NCBI GenBank assembly: GCA_949751835.1
Contig: CATKHK010000005.1
Location: 186,001 to 250,000, forward strand
Source: Blepharisma japonicum
Lineage: Eukaryota; Ciliophora; Heterotrichea; Heterotrichida; Blepharismidae
DNA length: 64,000 nucleotides
Direction: 5' to 3'
Shown here: in pieces, positions 21,482-31,639 of the stretch
Numbering within the stretch: position 1 is the first letter of the stretch
Layout: each line of letters starts with the position of its first letter
Translations under genes and position numbers: made by a program
Notes under the pieces: model-generated
The model's database searches: none
What the model was told of the DNA's origin: nothing
What the model saw: the letters and a program-made list of their open reading frames with translations, nothing else

Positions 21482-21545
21482 TTAATATTATAAGTTTATT
21501 TTATTTATTTGCTTAGCCTTTAAATAAAACTAATTTATTATACAC

Positions 21546-21824
21546 TTAAGTATAGAAAACAACAATGAAGAGAATAACCATACCTGCTATTAGTATCACT
21601 GAAGTACAGAAGGTCCGAACAAAATTTGATTTTAAAAATTTGAAAGTCTTTTTCAGAATGAACCTTAATCTGTTGTCTTTTTCATAGATTATGGTATCAA
21701 GAGATCTTATTGTTATGTTTTGATCTTGATTGGCTGTATTTGTGATATACAATCTATTTTGAACTTCAAACTCATCATCTGGCTGCTCATCTTGGTGGCC
21801 TGCAATTCCTAGCTCTTTTGACAT
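21546..21824 (-). CDS. Diverged SNARE-like tail-anchored protein, copy B
   Basis: 92 residues. The start MSKELGIAGHQDEQPDDEFEV aligns with the A copies (MSNQLGFIAQQDEQLDE), and the C-terminal helix (VILIAGMVILFIVVFYT) corresponds to their anchor, including the final FYT. The central helix has changed much: LRFILKKTFKFLKS replaces NFVMKKLAKLMK, and five residues are deleted before it, which would shift the heptad layers. It may no longer form a standard SNARE bundle. It lies 64 bases upstream of A2 on the same strand. Confidence 0.7.
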   Translation of the reverse strand: MSKELGIAGHQDEQPDDEFEVQNRLYITNTANQDQNITIRSLDTIIYEKDNRLRFILKKTFKFLKSNFVRTFCTSVILIAGMVILFIVVFYT

Positions 21825-21871
21825 TAAATAATATTTTCAATCCAAATTTAGTTAGTGAAATTAAATGATTT

Positions 21872-22525
21872 TTATGCAAGTATATCTTTCAAATTATTTA
21901 TTTCTTTCTTTCTTATTCGACCGCAAAGTGATTCTTCTGGACAAGCTGTGCTCAATTTGCACTCCCATGGTAAATCAAAAGTTTTCTGATTAGGCAAAGT
22001 TCGATTCATATCTGCAAAAGTAATTATTTTAGATATCTCTATAATTTCAATTGCATCCCTATTTTCTGGGTTATCGTCTATAGTTTCAAAATATTCATAA
22101 TTATCCCTTTTTCAAGAATATCCACTTTTCCCATTAATTTCAATTTCACCCAAAAATTCAAGCTCTCCTAATAGTGCATTTGGATAAATATTCCCACAAC
22201 CTTGGCTAGTGTTGCAGCATCAGCAACAATAAGAATCTATAGGATAAAATATAAATGTATTGCCACTCGAAGCATATATTCTGCATGGATTATATATGAG
22301 ATCTTCAAACCCGTTTAACTTGCATAAAGGATCATAATGGCCATCTTCCAGATCGATTCTGCTGCTTCTTGCAAGAAAATTGAAATAATAAGTTCCATTG
22401 GTAGATTTCTGATCTTGATTTTCGTATAGCACAGTTTCTGTAATTGGTGATATAAAATATTGAGGTCATTTTGGCTGTAAAGGAGAGGCTGCTACTAAGC
22501 TTATTAATACCACTGAATTTATCAT
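21872..22525 (-). CDS. Secreted Cys-rich protein, possibly ependymin-like
   Basis: 217 residues when TGA is Trp. The start at 22525 gives a typical signal peptide (MINSVVLISLVAASPLQP). The mature part has a strand-rich pattern with YYFNFLARSSRIDLED, a Cys at KLNGFEDLIYNPC and a central CCWCC...GCG motif, then NGKSGYSWKRDNY. A double-Cys cluster followed by Gly-Cys-Gly and a Trp-containing strand is seen in protist and plant ependymin-like secreted proteins, so I suggest that relation with low certainty. Six or more cysteines could form disulphides. No function can be stated. Confidence 0.65.
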
Positions 22526-22631
22526 TACATTTTTATATGCATAAAATTCGAAAGAGGAAATGATTTTTAAATAAAGCTTTCTAAATGCATGGAAAGTATA
22601 AAACTTTTAGTAATTCCTCAAAATAATATTT

Positions 22632-22856
22632 TTACTTATTTTTTTCAGATTCTTCTGTAGTTTCATTGCTTGCTGAATCTTCCCCAAAAATATATTGGTT
22701 GTAAAGTTCTGGGTTTTTGAGCTTTTCTTTTTGCATGTATTTTGCAAGTCAAAACGTAAAGAAAAATCCTCCTACTCCTAAAACTGTCAGGATAACTTCA
22801 AACCTTGCATTAAATAAATGATTCTTCTTTGTGATTGGTGCTTGTGGTCTCTTCAT
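22632..22856 (-). CDS. Small single-helix membrane protein
   Basis: 74 residues, with one TGA as Trp inside the helix. A basic N terminus (MKRPQAPITKKNHLF) precedes one membrane helix (about 20-38, VILTVLGVGGFFFTFWLA) and a soluble acidic C terminus (QYIFGEDSASNETTEESEKNK). This layout is usual for small accessory subunits of mitochondrial inner-membrane complexes, but no specific family is recognised. It lies on the same strand as the secreted-protein gene, 107 bases upstream of it. Confidence 0.6.
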
Positions 22857-22908
22857 TTTTAATTCAATTATTTTAATTATCAAAAAGCAGTAAGATAGAT
22901 GACTTAGC

Positions 22909-22935
22909 GGAATTTACCTCACTGAGGTAAATTCC
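22909..22935. repeat. Perfect 12-bp inverted repeat with 3-nt loop
   Basis: GGAATTTACCTC, loop ACT, GAGGTAAATTCC. The arms match without error. It sits in the divergent spacer, 53 bases upstream of the small membrane-protein start. It could be a cruciform, a protein-binding palindrome, or the footprint of a small mobile element. Confidence 0.8.
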
Positions 22936-23157
22936 ACCAAATCCGTTTAAGGGACACTTATAGATTGATTAATGTGCCAGTAGGCAAAGTGCAAACTGAA
23001 AAAAAGAGGCTCTTTCTTGCTTAAACTTTAATCGCTCTTTATTGAAAATAATATTAATAAATATGTGAACTTATAGTCATTTTAAAGGGATGTTTTAAAA
23101 TCAACTATGCTTAAATTTGAAAATTTGATTTGTTATTTTAAATTGTTTGCTTCTGTC

Positions 23158-23190
23158 CTAAGCTGATCTTTTTAGAGTTATTAATTTAAA
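23158..23190 (+). promoter_or_regulatory. Conserved leader of the F-box/LRR/ankyrin family
   Basis: The ~20 bases before the ATG are conserved in all four intact copies: TTTTTnGnGTTATTAATTTAA then ATGG (here, at 25660-25692, and on the minus strand at 50600-50623 and 54519-54543). Farther upstream the two blocks differ, so this short element is likely core promoter and leader. Confidence 0.6.
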
Positions 23191-25173
23191 ATGGTGAGAA
23201 TTCCCTACTATTTGCTTTGTGAAATTCTAACTTTAGTAGGTCCTATAAACGAAATCTATCAATTATCCTTAGTCTGCAAAGCATGATATAGAGCCATGAA
23301 AAACTCCTTACACCTTGGAACTTTAAAAGGTCATAATATTGACTCAAAAAAAATTTGGAAATCCAAGATGATTTTTCTTTTACAATGAAAACTATATGAG
23401 CTAAATTTTCAAGGAACTTACTTGTTTCCTTCAAAAAGTTTTATTGAAGTTATAAACATTTCACAACCAAAAATCTTGAACTTATCTAGTTGTAATGTCA
23501 TGGACTTTAAATTGTGAGGCTCTATAACTTGCAACAAAAAAAAGAAGCATGGAAATGAAAACTCATTCTGTAATGTTGAAGAATTGAGGATCACAAATTT
23601 AAAGCATAAATACTATGATAATTATGCTGAAAAATTTGTTGTAAATAGCTGCTGCTTTGAACCCATTATAGAGCTTTTCCCTAATCTAAAAAGATTGCAT
23701 GCAGGCAATACTGATGCAACAGTAGAAGATGTAGCCTTGATAATTTCAGGATTTAAAAGGCTTGAATTCTTAGATTTAAGCAATAGCTCAAATCTTAGAG
23801 ATATTGAAGAAGATTCCCAAGCCCTTAATTGCATTTTATCATCAAATCTGAAGACTTTGTATATATCACTTCAAGAGCCAAATAATGCTCTAGATGTGAT
23901 AAGAAATAAAGGCATAAGAGTAGTTACTCAAAATCTTGGTGAAATCTTACGAAATGCCATTGAGGAAGAAAGCACAAACAAATTAGAAGAGTGATTAAAA
24001 TGTGGGGGAGATGTAAATTTATGTGAATTTAGACTTGAAAAAAACCAAGAATGAGCCCAACCATTGATTTGACTTACTGAACTAAATATAGATGTGGAGT
24101 TGCTAGAGAAAATAACTAGAATAATGATAAAGAGCGGAGCGAACTTATCACATGAATTCTTTTGTGCAGCCATTTCCAAAAATATGGTATGGCTGGTAAG
24201 ACTTCTAATGAACTCTGGATGCATTATTTGGTATTCTGGATGCAATAATTTTGATTATATAAACATGTTGAATAAGCATGGGCTTGTACCTATAACATTA
24301 GCAGCAAAAGTGGCATGTGAAACTCAAGATTTTTCTATATTGGATGTATTTGCCAATTATGGATTTCATAAGCTGAATTTTTTTGATAATTTGGAAGAAT
24401 GCAATCCTTATTGCATAGCTATTGAAAATGAGAATACTAAATTGTTTTCTTATTTAATTCACAAAAAATTTGCGTTTTGGAAATGCAAATTATTTTTAAA
24501 TCCTGAACATTTGACTCCTCTTATTTTCCACCCTAAAATCCTTGACTATGCTTTTTCTTCAGGCAATTTTAGTTTGGACGAGTTTCCATTTGATTGGGTC
24601 TACGATGGTTTGAGATATTATTTAAACCATAATAAGTTAAAAAAATCATCAAGACTATTAGAAAAATTGATTTCTTGGGGATTTAAAGAAAAAGAAAAAG
24701 AACTTGTTGCAGAAAATAAAAATGCACCTTTTCGCTGTCTTTACAAAAGTATAGTATCTTTAGCTTATAATCATAATAAAGGCTGCAAAAAAATTCTAGA
24801 ATATCTTTTGGAGCTAGGGTTTGACTTAAATAGTGTTTATGAGCATGAAACACCTTTATTTATAAGCGCTGCTGAATATGGAGACATTGAAATGATGACA
24901 TTTTTTTATGAACATGGAGCACAGGTTAACGTTCAGGATTCTCGTGGATTCACAGCTCTGCACGCAGCTTCAGCTAATGGGCACAAAGAAACTGTAATGC
25001 AGCTGGTTAATTGGGGAGCATCTACTTCTATAACAAATAATAATGGGCGCACTGCTCTAAAACTTGCTGAAATGAATAATAGAATAAATATTTGTGAGCT
25101 TTTACAAAATTGTGTTTACGAAGCTGAAGAAAAAGGGGAAGAAGAACATAGAAAAAAGTGTGCTATAATTTAA
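23191..25173 (+). CDS. F-box/LRR/ankyrin protein, copy 1, with C-terminal CAII
   Basis: 660 residues, open only with TGA as Trp (eight or so sites; several are TGG in paralogues). Residues 4-45 form an F-box (IPYYLLCEILTLVG, LSLVCKAWYRAMKNS). Residues ~90-260 carry leucine-rich segments (LFPNLKRL, RLEFLDLSNSSNLRDI). The second half has ankyrin-like repeats, clearest at about 553-645 (TPLFISAAEYGD, GFTALHAASANGH, GRTALKLAEMNNR). The protein ends KKCAII, a CAAX box predicted to be geranylgeranylated. Such a protein would act as an SCF ubiquitin-ligase adaptor held at a membrane; this is inference from domains. Copy 2 follows in direct orientation. Confidence 0.85.
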
Positions 25174-25656
25174 TATATGATTAATATATCCTATAACACC
25201 AGGCCTTTTTCAAAATAATTTAAAATATTGGGTAACAATAGCAATATATTTTGATATTCCTAAAATTTTTGATTATTAAATTTAAAAAAATATATTACAA
25301 TTCTATAACTACAAATCAATTTAAATTTAATCGATGCATTTATTTTACCATAAACTCTCAAATAGAAGCTATAATTGATGCCCTATAAATAAATACTCTT
25401 AATTGCATGTTTTAAAATATTTTATAAAAATGAGATATTATTATTTTAACAATTGCACATCACTTTCCATGAATTGAAAATAAATCCGCATGTGAGTAAT
25501 GATACAGACTTCGCACATGGACATCATGAATTATATCCTATTAATATATTACTTAAATATTGTTAATACTTTTAGTAAGTTATAATGTCTGAGAAGCTCA
25601 TTGCTGATGTGTTTTAAACTTTATTCACTTCTATATAGCTCTAACGTTGATAGATA
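25174..25656 (+). repeat. 3' flank of copy 1, repeated after copy 2
   Basis: About 480 bases of A/T-rich noncoding DNA that recur after copy 2 in two pieces (27658-27817 and 28467-28785). The duplicated unit therefore runs from about 23158 to 25656. No gene seen within. Confidence 0.75.
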
Positions 25657-25692
25657 GTCCTAAGCTGATCTTTTTGGAGTTATTAATTTAAA

Positions 25693-27657
25693 ATGGTGAA
25701 AATTTCTTACTATTTGCTTTGTGAAATTCTAACTTTAGTAGGTCCTATAAACGAAATCTATCAATTATCCTTAGTCTGCAAAGCATGATATAGAGCCATG
25801 AAAAACTCCTTACACCTTGGAACTTTAAAAGGTCATAATATGGACTCAAAAAAAATTTGGAAATCTAAGATGATTTTTCTTTCACAATGAAAACTATATG
25901 AGCTGAATTTTCAAGGAACTTACTTGTTTCCTTCAAAAAGTTTTATTAAAGTTATAAACATTTCACAACCAAAAATCTTGAACTTATCTAGGTGTAATTT
26001 CATGGACTTTAAATTGTGAGGCTCTATAATCTGTAACAAAAAAAAGAAGCATGGAAATGAAAATTCATTCTGTAATGTTGAAGAATTGAGGATCACAAAT
26101 TTAAAGCATGAATATTATGATAAATATGCTAAAAAATTTGTTGTAAATAGTGATTGCTTTGAACCCATTATAAAGCTTTTCCCTAATCTAAAAAGATTGT
26201 ATGCAGGCAATACTGATGCAACAGTAGAAGATGTAACCTTGATAATTTCAGGATTTAAAAGGTTGGAATTCCTGGATTTAAGCAATAGCTCAAATCTTAG
26301 AGATATTGAAGAAGATTCCCAAGCCCTTAATTGCATTTTATCATCAAATCTGAAGACTTTGTTTATATCACTTCAAGAGGCAAATAATGCTCTAGATGTG
26401 ATAAGAAATAAAGGCATAAGAGTAGTTACTCAAAATCTTGGTGAAATCTTAAGAAATGCCATTGAGGAAAGAAGCACAAGCAAATTAGAGGAGTGGTTAA
26501 AATATGGGGGAGATGTAAATTTATTTGATTCTAGATTCGAAGGATATCAGGAATGAGCCAAACAATTGATGCGACTTACTGAACGAAATATAGATGCGGA
26601 GTTGTTAGAGAAAATAACTAGAATAATGATAAAGAATGGAGCGAACTTATCACATGAATTCGTTTGTGCAGCCATTTCCAAAAATATGGTAAAGCTGGTA
26701 AGACTTCTAATGAACTATGGATACATAATTTGATATTCTGGATGCAATAATTTTGATTATATAAATATGTTTAATAATCAAGAATATGTAGCTATAACAT
26801 TAGCAGCAAAAGTGGCATGTGAAACCCAAGATTTCTCTATATTGGATATATTTGCTAATTATGGCTTTCATAAGATGAATATTTTTGATAATCTCAAAAA
26901 ATGCAATCCTTATTGCATAGCTATTGAAAATGAAAATACTAAATTGTTTTCTTATTTAATTCACAAAAAATTTGCGTTTTGGAAATGCAAAAGATCTTTA
27001 AATACTAGACATTTGACTCCTCTTATTTTCCACCCTAAAATCCTTGACTATGCTTTTTCTTCAGGCAATTTTAGTTTGGACGAGTTTCCATTTGATTGGG
27101 TCTACGATGGTGTGAGGTATTATGTAAGCAATAATGAGTTAGAAAAATCATCAAGACTATTAGAAAAATTGATTTCTTGGGGATTTAAAGAAAAAGAAAA
27201 AGAACTTATTGCAGAAAATAAAAATGCACCTTTTCGCTGTCTTTACAAAAGTATAGTATTTTTAGCTTATAATAATAAAGAAATACTAGAATATCTTTTG
27301 GAGCTAGGGTTTGACTTAAATAGTGTTTATGAGCATGAAACACCTTTATTTATAAGCGCTGCTGAATATGGAGACATTGAAATGATGACATATTTTTATG
27401 AACATGGAGTACAGATTAACATTCAGGATTCTCGTGGATTCACAGCTCTGCACGCAGCTTCAGCTAATGGGCACAAAGAAGCCGTAATGCAGCTGATAAA
27501 TTGGGGAGCATCTACTTCTATAACAAATAATAATGGGCGGACTGCTCTAAAGCTTGCTGAAATGAACAATAGAATAAAAATTTGTGAGCTTTTACAAAAT
27601 TGTGTTTATGAAGCTGAATATAAAGGGAAAGCAAAACATATAAAAAAAATGCTATAA
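25693..27657 (+). CDS. F-box/LRR/ankyrin protein, copy 2, CAAX box lost
   Basis: 654 residues, nearly identical to copy 1 over most of its length, with the same F-box, leucine-rich and ankyrin parts. Differences: six residues are missing within the LAYNHNKGCKKILEYL region, and the last codons are frameshifted by loss of one base in an A-run, so the protein ends KHIKKML and lacks CAII. Two codons that are TGA in copy 1 are TGG here (for example in LEEWLK), which is direct evidence for TGA as Trp. If the CAAX box matters, this copy would be soluble. Confidence 0.82.
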
Positions 27658-27817
27658 TTTAATATATGATTAATATATCCCTTCTTTCACAATAATTTCA
27701 AAATTTGTGTAACAATAGCAATATATTTTGATATTCCTAAAATTTTTTGATTATTAAATTAAAAAAATATATTACAATTCTATAACTACAAATTAATTTA
27801 AATTTAATTGATGCGTA

Positions 27818-28466
27818 TTTCTTTAAGCCGAAAAATATTTTCGAGCATTTGTTGGCCCTTTCCTTGAGAAAAAACTAATCATGAAGGTGTTAAAGGGTTA
27901 GGCGCTGTGCATAGCCAGGCTGCTTACCTGATATTTCTTTCCTTTCTGGGTTGGCAAAATCTCGTTGGTTCTATTATCATCCAGCCTTAAATATTGCGAA
28001 TCTTTGAATGAAATAAAAAATTAATTAGTAGGATTTTTTATGCGGGAAACCCCTTTTAGTGAGTATTTTCTCACTAAAAGGAGTTTCCCGACTGTGAAAG
28101 TTTATATAGCTTGTCATAGAAGGTAGGTGGCTTTATGCTTGACCAGAGGAAGTTGAATTTATTTTTAGCATCAAAAGCTATTTAATTATTACAATAAAAA
28201 TATTAAAATTAGAAGTGAAAAAGTTTTTTGAGAGGTTTAACATTCAATAAATATCTTTTGCAACTTATTATCAGTATTATTTAAAATAAAAATTTTAATT
28301 AATTTATTGATTAAGATAAAATTAAAAATTTTCATAATTTCTCAATTAATTAATAATTTACTTTTTATTCATCAAATTTTGTTTATAGCTTAAAATATAG
28401 GCACAAAACAATAATTAAAACGCTCTAATTAATTTCTATAATCTATCTATAGCATCTAATAAAATA
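27818..28466. other. ~650-bp insertion in the 3' flank of copy 2 (IES- or MITE-like)
   Basis: The flank of copy 1 runs uninterrupted from GATGC into ATTTATTTTACC; in copy 2 the same two borders are separated by about 650 bases. Both borders carry TATTT (gTATTTc on the left, aTATTTa on the right), so precise loss between the repeats would nearly restore the copy 1 sequence. A TA-containing direct repeat fits ciliate internal eliminated sequences and many DNA elements. Inside are a protein-like minus frame near 27860-27990, a 21-bp hairpin at 28043-28090 and a very A/T-rich right half. No transposase seen. Confidence 0.6.
28043..28090. repeat. 21-bp inverted repeat with 6-nt loop
   Basis: Left arm starts CGGGAAACCCC and ends TTTTAGTGAG, loop TATTTT, right arm complementary at 20 of 21 positions. 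It lies inside the 650-bp insertion and is GC-richer than its surroundings. The one mismatch suggests a recently formed or selected hairpin. Confidence 0.85.
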
Positions 28467-28785
28467 TATTTATTTTACCATAAACTCTCTAATAGAAGCT
28501 ATAATGGATGCACTATAAATAAATGCTCTTAATTGCATGTTTTAAAATATTTTATAAAAATGAGATATTATTATTTTAACAATTGCACATCGCTTTCTAT
28601 GAATTGAAAATAAATACGCATGTGGAATCGAGTCATGATACTGACTTCGCACATGGACATCATGAATTATATCCTATTAATATATTACTTAAATATTGTA
28701 AAGATTTTTAGTAAGTTATAATGTCTGAGAAGCTCATTGTTGAAGTGTTTTAAACTTTATTCACTTCTATATCGCTCCAAAGTTG

Positions 28786-29440
28786 CTAACCAGCCCTAAT
28801 TTGCCTGGCTTCCATATGATCAAGCATTAAACAGCTCTACTTATTAATAATATAACAATCTATTTTCATTTAATCAAGTGACCTGAAATTTTGATTTAAT
28901 TCTTATAAGTGATATATATCTTATAAAATGCGATTTAGCACATCTGGATCAATTCAATTCTTATAAATACATGCATAGAACTTTCTTGCTGAAATAAATT
29001 ATATAGCTTATCATCTCAGTACGTACCCTTAAGCTAACTTTGACAAGTGAAGCAAGTCCACGCATTTGATGTCATCTTCAAGCCTATATAATCTTCGTAT
29101 ACTATTAGCTTTTTAAATTTAATTTTTTCTGATACAGAAATTAGACTGTAAGCCAGCTCTCCACTATTGCAGAGCAAAAACTGACTGAAAAATGAGCTCT
29201 GTAAATATAAATGAAAAGAAGAACCAATTATTTGAGATAATTGGTTTAGCAGAATTGCTTTTTACTTAAGCAATATAAGAGATATTGACACTTCATCAAT
29301 TCAAAACAGTTTAGAAGATGCCATAAGTTAACTTTCAAATATTTATTATCTTTAAATATTTTAAGTAGATTAAGATAATATAAAACCAAATTGTTTGATT
29401 AGAGTAAAATTATTAAGAAATCGATAAAATTCTATGAATT
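28786..29440. other. Spacer with a diverged repeat of 32.97-33.43 kb
   Basis: About 650 noncoding bases. The part 28915-29260 aligns loosely with 32985-33300, including TGCGATTTAGC.CATCT, TTGCTGAAATAAA, TATTAGCTGCTTAAA-like and TTGCAGAG strings in the same order. Both lie upstream of a MALF-family gene, so this is the duplicated 5' region of that family. Confidence 0.6.
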
Positions 29441-29447
29441 AAAAATA

Positions 29448-29730
29448 TTACGGCACTCTTTTATTACAATGGTGAAAATGGGCCCTGGGCGGTATAAGAT
29501 GGATATCCAATTAGCGCACTTGGGCAGAGTCTTATAAGATTTTGAGCATATCCAGGGAAACGTCCTCAAAAAAATACTCTCTGCATATGAAATGCTGATA
29601 TTGGACCAATTCAACTTAATAACTTGGATATTTATATTGGAGACAATGTTGGTTTAGGTTCAATTACAGTTGGAGGAGGTGATGTCTCCATTAATTGTAG
29701 ACTAAATTCCAATCTTCTCGCATAATAAAG
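29448..29730 (+). pseudogene. MALF-family small gene, dead copy
   Basis: Aligns with the intact MALF genes from GGCACTCTTTTATTACAATGG to AATCTTCTCGCATAA, but ATG is ACG, one base is lost in GGGCCCTGGGC, and about eight bases of the Gly-rich loop are gone. The three-prime flank TTTTAGCCATATTGAATCTATAAAA is kept. An old inactive member that marks the left edge of the cluster. Confidence 0.8.
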
Positions 29731-30008
29731 ATAATAAATAATTAGAATTTTAGCCATATTGAATCTATAAAAATGAAGTAAAGCAGAATTTAGCAAACAT
29801 AATATTTAATGTTTTAAAGTGCTCATTTAGAAAATTTCAAACGAAATTTTAGGTATTGCATGTGATTAAATTATTTAATCCTGATAATATATCAAAGAAG
29901 CTTGCAATTCTTGGCAAAGACAATAATATAAATAATTTACAAGGCGCAAGATATATTTACAATTAGAATTTAAGTTATCTATCAATATTCTATACATAAT
30001 AAAAATCA

Positions 30009-30284
30009 ATGGCACTCTTTTTCTACAACGGTGCAAATGGCCCTCTGGGCATAGTAAGAGATGGGGGTGGATATCCGGTTAGCTCACTTGGAAAGAGTTT
30101 CGCAAGGTTTTCTACATATGCAGGGAATCGTCCTCAAAGAAATACTCTCTGCCTATGAAATGCTTCAACTAATGGATTGCTACTCACTAACTGAGATGTT
30201 TATATTGGAGGTGGTGGAGCTTTTGGCACAATTTCAGGTGCCGGAAACATTAATATTGGGTTTGATCCCAATCTTCTCGCTTAA
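30009..30284 (+). CDS. MALF-family small protein, copy 2
   Basis: 91 residues with two TGA-coded Trp (LCLWNAS and LTNWDVY). The first ~52 residues follow the family consensus MALFFYNGANGPLG, then RDGGGYPVSS, KSFARFSTYAGNRP and RNTLCL; the last ~35 are variable, Gly-rich and end NPNLLA. No signal peptide, helix or known motif. The alternating small and Gly residues suggest a compact beta-strand fold. The family is unknown to me; its close company with secreted glycosidases could be functional or just shared tandem duplication. Confidence 0.75.
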
Positions 30285-30370
30285 AAAAAGAGAATAACTA
30301 ATTAGCTTTTAGCCTTATAGAATCTATAAAACAAAAGCGAATAAATATTTAATATAAATATATCAAGTGA

Positions 30371-30797
30371 ACCATTTTGGATCACTAGAGAGGCCAAATT
30401 GAGCTTCAAAATCAACGAGTTGTAGTGGGAATTTAAGAAAAAACAAATGAGAGATATGCGTACTCCATTTATCTGAAAACTTCAAAAATCAATAAAAAGA
30501 TGAGAAGATATAAAAAATACTAATTGGGTTGATAGGCGTTTAAAGCTTTTTCTTCATGCGAATAATTATACAACAGCCAGAAATAAAATAACCGGTAGTG
30601 AGGAAATATGAAAGCAAATTTGGTGTACGAATTTTGAACAACAAACTGTATATTTGAACTCTAGGCAGCTTGCGAAGCAAATAATGCATAGAAGAAGTCT
30701 CGTATTTGCAACAAGTCCACTTTATTCTGAGGAGAGTCGGGCAAATATCTCTTGCAGATTTGTTCCCAAGTACTTTCTGATGATTAAATGTTAAAAT
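30371..30797 (+). pseudogene. Fragment of an unrecognised gene
   Basis: A plus-strand frame with one TAG near its start and three TGA-coded Trp reads like protein: KQMRDMRTPFIWKLQKSI, TNWVDRRLKLFLHANNYTTA, then EEIWKQIWCTNFEQQTVY and RSLVFATSPLYSEESRANI, ending FLMIKC at TAA. There is no Met before the TAG in a good position. The minus-strand frame over the same bases is lower-complexity and I take it as the shadow. Not assigned to a family; possibly an exon-like piece moved here by rearrangement. Confidence 0.35.
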
Positions 30798-30879
30798 ACT
30801 CGGAAAATTTAGCAATGATAAAATCAAAGAGATAAGTTTCAAACAATTGAGGAGAATTCCCTTTGTATTAAATATAAGA

Positions 30880-31066
30880 GATGCCAAACCTGAAACTATG
30901 TCCATAAGTCCATTATAAATTATCTAGTAATGACCACAAGAAGTAACCTCTGGCTTTATCATTATTTTTGACAATTGCATCATCAGCCATATTCATGACG
31001 TGATAGTAATCCATTCTAAACGTATCGTTTATACTTATACTTCTGGCATATAGTTTTCTCCTGGAA
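30880..31066 (-). pseudogene. Family 1 glycosidase relic (C-terminal third)
   Basis: About 185 bases align with 34138-34325 of the intact gene at 33966-35540, including the strings for YFLWSLLDNFEW and MDY.YNHVMNMVDA, on the same strand. Several small gaps and base changes. It ends about 27 bases before the MALF copy 3 start. Confidence 0.75.
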
Positions 31067-31080
31067 ATCTTAAGCAAAAT

Positions 31081-31092
31081 TATAAAAATAAT
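31081..31092 (+). promoter_or_regulatory. Conserved TATAAAAATAAW directly before MALF start codons
   Basis: The 12 bases TATAAAAATAAT abut the ATG here; TATAAAAATAAA abuts the ATG at 32534-32545 and 33438-33449. Copies 2 and 1 have diverged forms. A TATA box touching the ATG cannot direct a start upstream of it by the usual spacing, so this is either a translation-start context or evidence for very short leaders. Confidence 0.55.
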
Positions 31093-31356
31093 ATGGCACT
31101 CTTTTATTACGATGGTAAAAATGGGCCTCTGGGCGATATAAGAGATGGCGGCGGATATCCAGTTAGTTCACTTGGGAAGAGTTTCGCAAGATTCTCCACA
31201 TTTCAAGGGAAACGAGTTCAAAAAAATACTCTCTGTCTATGTAATGTTTCAGTGGGAGAAGTGAATCTTCCTAATTGGTATATTTTATTTGGAGGCACAG
31301 TTGTTATCAATGGAAGTGTAAATGCTGACTATTTAAATCCCTTTCCTCTCGCATAA
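31093..31356 (+). CDS. MALF-family small protein, copy 3
   Basis: 87 residues. Conserved N-terminal half (MALFYYDGKNGPLG, RDGGGYPVSSLGKSFARF, QKNTLCL), and variable C-terminal half ending NPFPLA. Unlike the others it has Cys instead of the TGA-coded Trp after LCL and needs no TGA at all, so it would look normal to any gene finder. Four residues are deleted in the variable part. Preceded by the shared TATAAAAATAAT and followed by the family's TTTTTTAGCCATATTGAATC flank. Confidence 0.78.
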   Translation: MALFYYDGKNGPLGDIRDGGGYPVSSLGKSFARFSTFQGKRVQKNTLCLCNVSVGEVNLPNWYILFGGTVVINGSVNADYLNPFPLA

Positions 31357-31639
31357 TGCAAGATGATTAACTAATCAGTTTTTTTAGCCATATTGAATCT
31401 ATAAAATGAAGTAAATAAAAATTTAATAAGGAAAGCATTTAGTTAAGCTTGGGCTATTTAAATTTAAGGCGCAATTATAACTATTATTTCTGATTAAATT
31501 ATTTAATCATAAATCGCTATTGAAAAGATAGATAAAGCTTTAAAAGGTGGATATTTTTCTATGCATTTTATGAGTTTAATTTAATAATTTTTAAAAACAT
31601 ACTTGAAAGAGATATCAATGATAAAGAGTAGCATAAGGT
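31357..31639. other. Spacer after MALF copy 3
   Basis: About 280 bases, A/T-rich. Begins with the family 3' flank; nothing else seen. Confidence 0.5.

Larger units (their letters stand above)
22857..23190. other. Divergent promoter region with a perfect hairpin
   Basis: 334 bases between a minus-strand gene and the plus-strand F-box/ankyrin gene. It contains the palindrome at 22909-22935 and, just before the ATG at 23191, the conserved leader of the F-box family (see 23158-23190). Confidence 0.6.

Noticed and set aside
27880-27935. GGGTTAG and CATGAAGGTGTT strings suggesting a telomere repeat or a U1 snRNA loop I
   Set aside because: Only one telomere-like unit is present; the U1 5' end does not precede the loop and the order of parts is wrong.
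30540-30905. Minus-strand 121-residue hydrophobic frame
   Set aside because: Opposite a more protein-like plus frame, and its start lies inside a glycosidase relic; taken as a shadow.
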